Shown here piece after piece: positions 5,841 through 11,627 of a stretch of 11,627 nucleotides of DNA. The translations under genes and the position numbers were made by a program. Under the pieces are notes generated by a model. It made no database searches, had not been told where the DNA came from, and was given only the letters and a program-made list of their open reading frames with translations. The stretch is from an uncultured bacterium (GTDB lineage: Bacteria > Actinomycetota > Coriobacteriia > Coriobacteriales > Coriobacteriaceae): NCBI GenBank assembly GCA_905214465.1, contig CAJMMD010000042.1, positions 1 to 11,627 on the forward strand, read 5' to 3'. The number at the start of each line of letters is the position of its first letter. Positions within the stretch are counted from its first letter, which is position 1.

Positions 5841-7484
5841 TTATTTTTCACGGCGACCTCCTCCCCGCTTGATGACGAGCGCGACAACAATAGCCGCCAC
5901 TCCGATGGCAGCCAAAGCCGCCACCAGCACCAACGCTCTATCTCCCGTCGAGGGCATAAAGCCTCGACTTGCTTCTTTGCTTGGGGTGTTGAGCACCGAC
6001 AGCTCAATCGAACCCGTCCCGGCATCGGCGGTATCAACCCGCAGAGGGCTTTCGGCCGACACGGTCACCTTGGGCTTCGCGGCCGTCACCTGTTTAACGT
6101 CCAGGCCCTCGGCCGTAACCGTCACCGTACGTTTGCCTTCAAAGGCGGCGTATCCCTTGGGAGCCGCGACCTCTTCGACGGTGTAGACACCCGCGTCCAC
6201 ACCGGTCAATTCCACGTGGCCGTCCGCGCCCGTGGTGACGTGCGCGGCGGCATCCGTCGACCACGAGCCGTCAGTCGTTAGAATGCGCCCGCGGTCATCG
6301 ATGATGCGCAGCTTGGCGCCCGCGAGCGGTTTATCGTCCGAGCTTGAGCGCTTGATCAGACTGAGTCCCCAGGTGTAGGCGCACGCGTCATCGCTCGGCG
6401 TGCGGGTAAATCCAGCATCGCCGGACTGGTCGGCGAGGGGAGATCGCGGGTAACGCAGGTAGACCTCGTTGGGATTGCCCTTGGTGGCACCTCGATTGCA
6501 GTTGGCCCCCAACGGCGCATTGTACACGGCGACCACGCGGGCGCCCGCGGTGAAGGCGTCGGCCCCGCCGAGCGCGGCGATGAGGTCGCCGGTACGCACG
6601 GTGAAGGCATTGCCCTCGACCGAGACCTTGCACCGTGAAGTTATGTCTGTCCACCCTTTAGCCGGCGTCGAGCTGACGTTGCCGCCCTCACATGCGACCG
6701 CATCAAAGCCGCCGTCCGCGCCCGCCGCCACGTACACGCGCACGCTCGCGGCCGCCTTGGAGGGGTCGAGCCCCGCGCTCATGGTGTCGACGAACCGCAC
6801 CGCATAGGTGTCGTAGGCCGTGAGCCCCGCCGGGACCGCGGCCGAGAGGCGCCAGTACAGGTCGTCACCCACGGTGGCGTCGGCGGCCTTCTGCCATGCG
6901 GCGGTGCTGTCCTCCAGCACATGCTTGGCAACCTTGGGGGTCGCCGCCTTGGGCTTGACGGTGACGGCGCTGCCGCCGACCAGGGCCATGATCGGCGCGG
7001 TGCCGGCCTCGCCCTGGGCGATGGCGTCGTCGTCGGCGACGATGAGCCAGTAGCCGCAGGGCAGCTCGGCCGCCGTGCTCGCGTTAAGGCCCACGGAAGT
7101 TGCGCCGACATTGCAAATCGCGCGGGCAAGCTTTGCCGTCAGCGCGGTCGTCATATGCCCGTCAGCATTCATCCATTCGGCAGCCGCTTGCGCCGTCGAT
7201 GCCGAGCCATCAAGCCCCGCATCATGAAGCACCGGAAGAACGGCCTGGCGAACGGCATCATTCGCCCACGTTACGTCAGTTGCAATTTTTTGGTCAGTAT
7301 CGGCGTCGTCGACAACGGTCGCCGAAAAGAGCTGGTACGCGTCATACCGCGTCGCAACCGTACCGTCCACCGTAATGGCACCGGTATCGGCAGCATGAGC
7401 CATCCCAGGGGCAATCGCGAAAGACAGAATAGCAACCATGATTATCGTCGCGGCAGCCAACAAGCGGCGGTTAAGCCTACTCAC
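5841..7484 (-). CDS. Isopeptide-forming fimbrial subunit (second pilin), MPSTG sorting signal
   Basis: The protein has 547 aa, starting at GTG 7482-7484 with Shine-Dalgarno GAGGTGG (7490-7496) 5 nt upstream. The start overlaps the stop of the preceding gene by 8 nt (GTGAGTAG), which implies translational coupling. An upstream in-frame ATG (7541) would put 19 residues ahead of the signal peptide and is less likely. Order: signal peptide 1-31 (GMAHA); N-terminal domain with RYDAYQLFSATVV, like YKAYQIF of the major pilin; a pilin-like VTVKPK179; a D2 domain with likely K187, D233 and N339; a CnaB domain with K378, E437/438 (YTVEEVAAPKGY) and N499; sorting signal M510PSTG514, hydrophobic segment and tail KRGGGRREK. 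It has six cysteines after the signal peptide, unusual for such subunits. The central DNA is very GC-rich (80% in 6541-6600). It is probably an ancillary or alternative backbone subunit. Confidence 0.9.
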   Translation of the reverse strand: MSRLNRRLLAAATIIMVAILSFAIAPGMAHAADTGAITVDGTVATRYDAYQLFSATVVDDADTDQKIATDVTWANDAVRQAVLPVLHDAGLDGSASTAQAAAEWMNADGHMTTALTAKLARAICNVGATSVGLNASTAAELPCGYWLIVADDDAIAQGEAGTAPIMALVGGSAVTVKPKAATPKVAKHVLEDSTAAWQKAADATVGDDLYWRLSAAVPAGLTAYDTYAVRFVDTMSAGLDPSKAAASVRVYVAAGADGGFDAVACEGGNVSSTPAKGWTDITSRCKVSVEGNAFTVRTGDLIAALGGADAFTAGARVVAVYNAPLGANCNRGATKGNPNEVYLRYPRSPLADQSGDAGFTRTPSDDACAYTWGLSLIKRSSSDDKPLAGAKLRIIDDRGRILTTDGSWSTDAAAHVTTGADGHVELTGVDAGVYTVEEVAAPKGYAAFEGKRTVTVTAEGLDVKQVTAAKPKVTVSAESPLRVDTADAGTGSIELSVLNTPSKEASRGFMPSTGDRALVLVAALAAIGVAAIVVALVIKRGGGRREK

Positions 7485-10400
7485 GGCTACCACCTCGACC
7501 TTGATCGCGATGGCGACGAGCATGCATCCATGTCGCGGCAAAGCACAGCAGCGAAGCGCCAGCCAGATATGTCATAGTCAGGCCAGCACCGCCTGCCTCG
7601 GGAAGCGTGGTCGAATACGTGTTGGTAAAGGTCGGTGGGTCCTGAGAGCTATCGTTATAGGTAACTACGGCGTTGAGCTGGTCCGCGCCATTAGTTACCT
7701 TAACCGTGACTTTGCGCGGGGTCGTGTCATAGGTGATGTGATCTTTAACATGGTCGACGGCACCCTTGGGCTCGACCTCGGAAATGGTGTAGGTATAGGT
7801 TCCTGCCTTGTTGTAGTCGACGTTGAAGGAGACGTTGCCCGCGGCATCATTGGTCACCGTCTGGAGCACCTTACCGTCGCCGTCCTTAAGCGCAAACGAG
7901 AACTGTCCTTTCTTGAACGTCCCGCCTTCAAGTCTTTTCTTTGCCTGGATAACCGCTGATCCCGTCAAACGATTGTCGTAGACCCAGATCTCGTCCTTCT
8001 TGGCATCGCCGACAATCTCCGCGTCTTTGACAACGCTCCTCGCCTTTTCAAGCTTGTTCTGATATTCCTCCGTACCCGCATTGCCCTTGAGCATAATCCA
8101 AATGGGGTTTGCCGTAGCGTAGCCATCGGGTGCCCTCGACTCCACAAGCTGGTAGAGCTCGCAATTGGCCATCGCCTTCTTTTCTTCGCCAAACGAGATC
8201 CTACCGTTGTCGTCGGTCGTGGCGGTTTCAAACTCAGTCCTTGCGTTTTCGATACCCGCCGTTGCAACCTGGTCCATATTCACGCTGTAGAGCGTGAACT
8301 CCGCCCCTTTGAGCGTAGCACCGACCTGCTGGGCGTCGTACTTGGTCATCGTGATGCCGTAACCATTGCCACCCGCACTAGCGGAAGCGTTCTGGATGGT
8401 CCATATTCGCTCGTCAATCGCTGTGCCTTCCGTCACACCCGTAAGCTTGGCGGTATTGGAAAGAGACACCTCTTCACCGGGGTTTCCGGTCGGGATAACC
8501 TCGTACTCGACCTTGAGGTATTTCTCGTCGGGCACCTCAAGAGTCAACTTCGTACGCGAGCCAGATTCATCATTGACTTGCTCCATCTTCGACGAATAGT
8601 CCTTATCAGTCAGCGGTGACCAGGCGCCATTCACCCGCTCATAGACCTTAAGCATCGACGGCACCAGCGTGCACTTGGCATCCATGGTATCGACGAGCTC
8701 AAGGAAGTCAGTGCCACTCTTAAGGGCAACAGCAGATTCGTTAACAAGAATGGTGTACTTTATTCGATTGCTACTACTGACCTGCTCACCGGTCTTTTTG
8801 ATGACGTTGTTCTTGATGGTGACGGTACCGCTACCGGGTTTGAACTCCTTATTTCCCGACACTGCGCTTGCCGAGTTGATGAACTTCACCTCATTCTTGG
8901 AGGTATCGAGCTCGCCGCGTTTGACCGCCGTTCGATACGTTAGCTTTGCGTAGCCGGCATAACTTCCAAGTTCAGTCGTGGGAATAGAAAAGGCGACAGT
9001 GTTGCCATCGCTGCTGACGTTGTCGGTGGCAAGCTGCCAATCATCAACGACCGTCTCGGCCTCGCTTCCGCGATGAAGCCCCGTATGCTGATCGTAGGGA
9101 TTCCGCACGAGCGTGTACTTTGCGAAGCCCGAAACATAGCTCATGCCGTCCGGGAGGGTATCGACTATGTTCAGCGGCGCGCCGTTAAGCTTTCCGGCAC
9201 CGTAGTACTCGAATTCGCCATTTGCGTCTTTATTACCCTTCTGGCGATTCGCGTACACCGTCCAGTCGACGACCCAGGCCCCCTTCTCGTCCGAGCCGTC
9301 GACGGCACCCCAGTCGAAGTCCTCGTCCCAAGACACTTTCGACTCCGCCTCCGGCTTCTCGACCGCAGGCGTCGTTTCTTGGTTGACAACGTACATGACG
9401 AGGTCGGTGTACGGCCACTGAAGATTCAGGCCCGTCGCGCTGACCGACGCGAAGTTTGAGTACCAGCCCGACAGCGCATCTGATGTGGTGGCATAGGTGA
9501 TAACGGCGTAGTCCTCGTTCTCGAGGGCGGCTTTCACTTTGTCGTTAACATATATATCAAGATTGAAATTTCTCTTTGTTCCGCCGACCGGCCAGCTTGC
9601 CGTCAGTTTCCAGTCGGCATCCCGCACCAGCACGGTCTTGCCGATTTTGATGGTAATGGCCCCTTCGTCGACACCGAGATTCTGCGACCAGGCCGACTGA
9701 AACGTATCCTTCACCGTCACCAAACCAGGATTGACCGCATTAACAATGGCCTTAAGCGCGACACGCGTCTCCCACGTCGCTCTACCCGTCGTCGCGGCTT
9801 CATCGGAGCTCACGAGCCTCTTAGTGATCGGCGTACCGACCAGCTGCGGCGTGAACTGGCCTTCGCTGGCGCCGGAAACGGAACCCTCGCGCTCGATAGT
9901 CGCGTTATTGCGCACGGTGTCGTACGAGCTCGTGTCGTTCATCTTGGTGTGATAGACGATACGATAGGTGGCGTGCTTGTCGGCAAGGTCGGTCGGGAAC
10001 GTGTAAGAAAACGAGCTCTGCGACGGATCGAGCGCGCCGGTCGCAAGAACCTCCGACCCGGAGCTGCCCTTGTAAACCGTGTAGCCCCCTGTATACGTTT
10101 GCTTATCATCCAGACGGTCAGTGAACATATAGCCGCTCATATCAACTTTGAGTTCGCCTTGATTGAGTGCGACAGTCCACGAGATATCGGAGGGCGAGCC
10201 CGAACCGTCAGACTTCTTGATCATGTCATAGCGAAACTTGCTGGGAGCAGCAGTCACGGAGCCGCTCTGGCGATCGCTCGAGCTGCCCCACTCCCACGTT
10301 GCCGTGTTCTTGGATGCGTCCTGCTCGTCGACAAACTCGCCGTTACCCGCGGAAACACCGCTCTTCAGCACCGTCTCATACGTAATCGTGTGCTTCCCCT

Positions 10401-11211
10401 GGGAAAGGTTGCCCAGATTGTCGATGGTCACAGTCTGACCGTCGACCGTCGGCTGCGGACCGAGCTTCTTGCCATCGAGCGTGAAGCTGCCATCCACAAA
10501 GTCGAAGTTAGCGCCCAGCGTATCGGTCAACTTGACATTCGTTGCATACGATTCGACGGTAAGCTTGACGGTCCACGTAACTTTGGCCACGCCATCGGCG
10601 CCCTGGGAGAAGGCTCCTGATTTCTCCCCTTTGACGGCGCCATCCGTAGTTGGAATATTGATTGATCCCGCACCGGGGAACTTGATAGGTGTACTGCTGT
10701 CCGAGCCAGCGTTCTTATTTGCTAACTCAAATGAAAAATTGGCTCCGACAAAAATTTCCGCAGGGTTTTTGTCGAGCCAGCTCTTGTCAAACGTAAAAAT
10801 GACCTTATTGTCCTTGATCTCCCACGTACCAGCCTTTTCGGCAGTAGCCTCCGGACCCTCCATGAGGTCGCCACCGGCGTTTTTGTCAATGACTATGGTA
10901 TCGGGGAGCTCGTAGACAGCGATGTAGTTCCGAGGCGTAGGCGCCTTATCACTTATGAACCGTGCCGAGAAAGCTCCGTAGAGCTTCGAAGTAGACGTTA
11001 CGGCAGTATCACCCAAAGGCTTATTATGGTTCTCATCGGTATACAGCTTGACCTCAACCGTTGCCGTATCGCCGTTGATCTCAATCGGCGCCGGCGTCGT
11101 CGCATCCTCGGCGCGCACTGGGGCTGCACCGTGAAAAACTGCGGCGGTGAGGCTAATCAAAATGAAGATCAGGGCCGCCATACCCAGCGACCGTGAGCGG
11201 TGTGCGTCCAT
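7477..11211 (-). CDS. Large multidomain adhesin / pilus tip-like protein with SpaA and FctA-type domains, LPEAG sorting signal
   Basis: This is a 1244-aa secreted surface protein, first gene of the pilus operon and the likely tip adhesin. Order: signal peptide 1-34; an N-terminal region about 42-190 with no family I recognise; about five Ig-like repeats of the pilin D2 / DUF11 style (roughly 206-325, 340-450, 476-600, 645-785, 815-935), each with a W-x-V-type strand, a V-x-D-T-L/F-like strand (LTDTLG, FTDRLD, VKDTFQ, IVDTLPDG, LVDTMD) and a late N-x-A-type strand; a CnaB/SpaA domain about 952-1083 with K957, E1024 and N1080; an FctA / Spy0128-like isopeptide domain about 1085-1200 with K1092, E1145 and N1197; then L1203PEAG1207, a hydrophobic segment and the tail HARRHR. 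LPEAG departs from LPXTG at Thr. No von Willebrand A domain or MIDAS motif is present. ATG has AGGGGA (11217-11222) 5 nt upstream. The ligand cannot be told. Confidence 0.92.
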   Translation of the reverse strand: MDAHRSRSLGMAALIFILISLTAAVFHGAAPVRAEDATTPAPIEINGDTATVEVKLYTDENHNKPLGDTAVTSTSKLYGAFSARFISDKAPTPRNYIAVYELPDTIVIDKNAGGDLMEGPEATAEKAGTWEIKDNKVIFTFDKSWLDKNPAEIFVGANFSFELANKNAGSDSSTPIKFPGAGSINIPTTDGAVKGEKSGAFSQGADGVAKVTWTVKLTVESYATNVKLTDTLGANFDFVDGSFTLDGKKLGPQPTVDGQTVTIDNLGNLSQGKHTITYETVLKSGVSAGNGEFVDEQDASKNTATWEWGSSSDRQSGSVTAAPSKFRYDMIKKSDGSGSPSDISWTVALNQGELKVDMSGYMFTDRLDDKQTYTGGYTVYKGSSGSEVLATGALDPSQSSFSYTFPTDLADKHATYRIVYHTKMNDTSSYDTVRNNATIEREGSVSGASEGQFTPQLVGTPITKRLVSSDEAATTGRATWETRVALKAIVNAVNPGLVTVKDTFQSAWSQNLGVDEGAITIKIGKTVLVRDADWKLTASWPVGGTKRNFNLDIYVNDKVKAALENEDYAVITYATTSDALSGWYSNFASVSATGLNLQWPYTDLVMYVVNQETTPAVEKPEAESKVSWDEDFDWGAVDGSDEKGAWVVDWTVYANRQKGNKDANGEFEYYGAGKLNGAPLNIVDTLPDGMSYVSGFAKYTLVRNPYDQHTGLHRGSEAETVVDDWQLATDNVSSDGNTVAFSIPTTELGSYAGYAKLTYRTAVKRGELDTSKNEVKFINSASAVSGNKEFKPGSGTVTIKNNVIKKTGEQVSSSNRIKYTILVNESAVALKSGTDFLELVDTMDAKCTLVPSMLKVYERVNGAWSPLTDKDYSSKMEQVNDESGSRTKLTLEVPDEKYLKVEYEVIPTGNPGEEVSLSNTAKLTGVTEGTAIDERIWTIQNASASAGGNGYGITMTKYDAQQVGATLKGAEFTLYSVNMDQVATAGIENARTEFETATTDDNGRISFGEEKKAMANCELYQLVESRAPDGYATANPIWIMLKGNAGTEEYQNKLEKARSVVKDAEIVGDAKKDEIWVYDNRLTGSAVIQAKKRLEGGTFKKGQFSFALKDGDGKVLQTVTNDAAGNVSFNVDYNKAGTYTYTISEVEPKGAVDHVKDHITYDTTPRKVTVKVTNGADQLNAVVTYNDSSQDPPTFTNTYSTTLPEAGGAGLTMTYLAGASLLCFAATWMHARRHRDQGRGGSRE

Positions 11212-11361
11212 AGTTGTCCCCTAATTCCTACAACACGTTGTGGAATACGGCGAATCGTCGGACCGAACACAAACCCCAACATCAACGAGAACCTACCTAG
11301 CGCATTGCAAGAACCCACTGGGGAGCAACTTCTAAGACGGTTCGTCTATGCCACAATGCAT

Positions 11362-11391
11362 AAAATACAATATAGATACCAGTCATGTAAA
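11362..11391 (-). promoter_or_regulatory. Candidate promoter of the pilus operon
   Basis: On the minus strand, TTTACA (11386-11391) and TATTTT (11362-11367) are separated by 18 bp in an AT-rich context. Transcription would start near 11355. An overlapping TATATT is an alternative -10. The inverted repeats at 11395-11446 lie just upstream of the -35 box. Confidence 0.42.
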
Positions 11392-11394
11392 CCG

Positions 11395-11446
11395 CAGGTA
11401 AAGAGGTCTTTTAATTTAATACCAGTTGATATTTACCTGTTAACAG
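11395..11446. promoter_or_regulatory. Nested inverted repeats upstream of the pilus promoter (possible regulator site)
   Basis: CAGGTAAA (11395-11402) and TTTACCTG (11432-11439) are perfect 8-base inverted arms 29 bp apart. The right arm overlaps a 10-base perfect palindrome CTGTTAACAG (11437-11446). The position directly upstream of the candidate -35 box suits an activator, or a pair of sites on one face of the DNA. The regulator is unknown. Confidence 0.45.
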
Positions 11447-11545
11447 TTTTGTATCATACCGGCTATATTCAGTGAAATTATGTATATGTTTAAACAATTT
11501 AACTTTGACTGGAAGGCCGATCGGAGGGATAGTCGCCCCAGCTGT

Positions 11546-11573
11546 GGTGCAAACGAACCTGTCCCCTTGCACC
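11546..11573. repeat. REP-like hairpin, third copy, opposite orientation
   Basis: GGTGCAA (11546-11552) pairs with TTGCACC (11567-11573). Read on the minus strand the loop begins GGGGACAGG, as in the hairpins at 3787-3845, and the stem shares GGTGCAA with hairpin B. It therefore belongs to the same repeat family in the opposite orientation. Confidence 0.7.
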
Positions 11574-11575
11574 AA

Positions 11576-11610
11576 AAAGGGCGCCGACCATTGCGGTCGA
11601 CGCCCTTTCT
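11576..11610. terminator. Bidirectional terminator at the right edge
   Basis: Arms 11576-11589 and 11595-11608 pair over 14 bp with one mismatch (C11584/A11600) around loop ATTGC. The tail is TTTCTT on the plus strand and TTTTT on the minus strand, so it could end transcripts from either side. It separates the pilus control region from whatever gene lies beyond the window. Confidence 0.75.
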
Positions 11611-11627
11611 TATTGGCGGTTATAAGC

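Larger units (their letters stand above)
11212..11520 (-). other. AT-rich control region upstream of the pilus operon, no gene
   Basis: About 300 bases without a credible coding sequence. Positions 11401-11460 are only 28% GC, far below the operon. The region contains a candidate promoter and nested inverted repeats (listed separately). The transcript leader would be about 145 nt long. No riboswitch fold was recognised. Confidence 0.6.

Noticed and set aside
7485..7541. Earlier ATG start of the middle pilin
   Set aside because: It would add 19 residues before a normal signal peptide. GTG 7484 has a strong GAGGTGG site and an 8-nt overlap with the preceding stop.
11200..11475. Plus-strand reading frame of 91 codons in the pilus control region
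   Set aside because: It has no ribosome binding site or recognisable composition, and it overlaps the AT-rich promoter region.

Overview
The window looks like a chromosomal segment of a Gram-positive, high-GC gut actinobacterium of the class Coriobacteriia, with Collinsella or a close relative as my best guess. This is inferred from three LPXTG-type pilins with actinobacterial sorting tails, GTG and TTG starts with strong Shine-Dalgarno sequences, a DUF559 protein of an actinobacterial type, and GC-rich codon use. No marker gene fixes the genus.

Layout. (1) 1-402: two tRNA-Ser genes (GGA, then CGA) behind one recognisable promoter, each followed by an intrinsic-terminator-like hairpin. (2) 406-1707: a minus-strand gene for a DUF559-type (PD-(D/E)XK-like) protein, flanked by two related long hairpins in opposite orientation that resemble the ends of a cassette. 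(3) 1837-3778: two plus-strand envelope genes, a TRIC/UPF0126 membrane protein starting at TTG and a bactofilin-like beta-helix protein with a C-terminal membrane domain. (4) 3787-3895: tandem REP-like hairpins and a strong terminator where the two strands converge. (5) 3928-11211: a minus-strand pilus operon transcribed from right to left: a 1244-aa multidomain adhesin or tip-like protein, a 547-aa pilin overlapping it by 8 nt, and a 596-aa major pilin. (6) 11212-11627: an AT-rich control region with a candidate promoter and nested inverted repeats, then another REP-like hairpin and a bidirectional terminator.

How the genes work together. The three operon proteins each have a signal peptide, isopeptide-forming domains and a C-terminal sorting signal (LPEAG, MPSTG, LPLTG). 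They would be secreted, stiffened by internal Lys-Asn/Asp bonds, polymerised by a sortase and anchored to the cell wall. No sortase gene lies in the window and the operon ends at a terminator, so the enzyme must be encoded elsewhere. The two smaller pilins share the same architecture but differ sharply in base composition, which suggests subunit exchange.

The most unusual features are the hairpin-flanked DUF559 gene, the sortase-less and compositionally mosaic pilus operon with a C8 tract just after the middle gene, and the family of hairpins with variable stems and a conserved loop.
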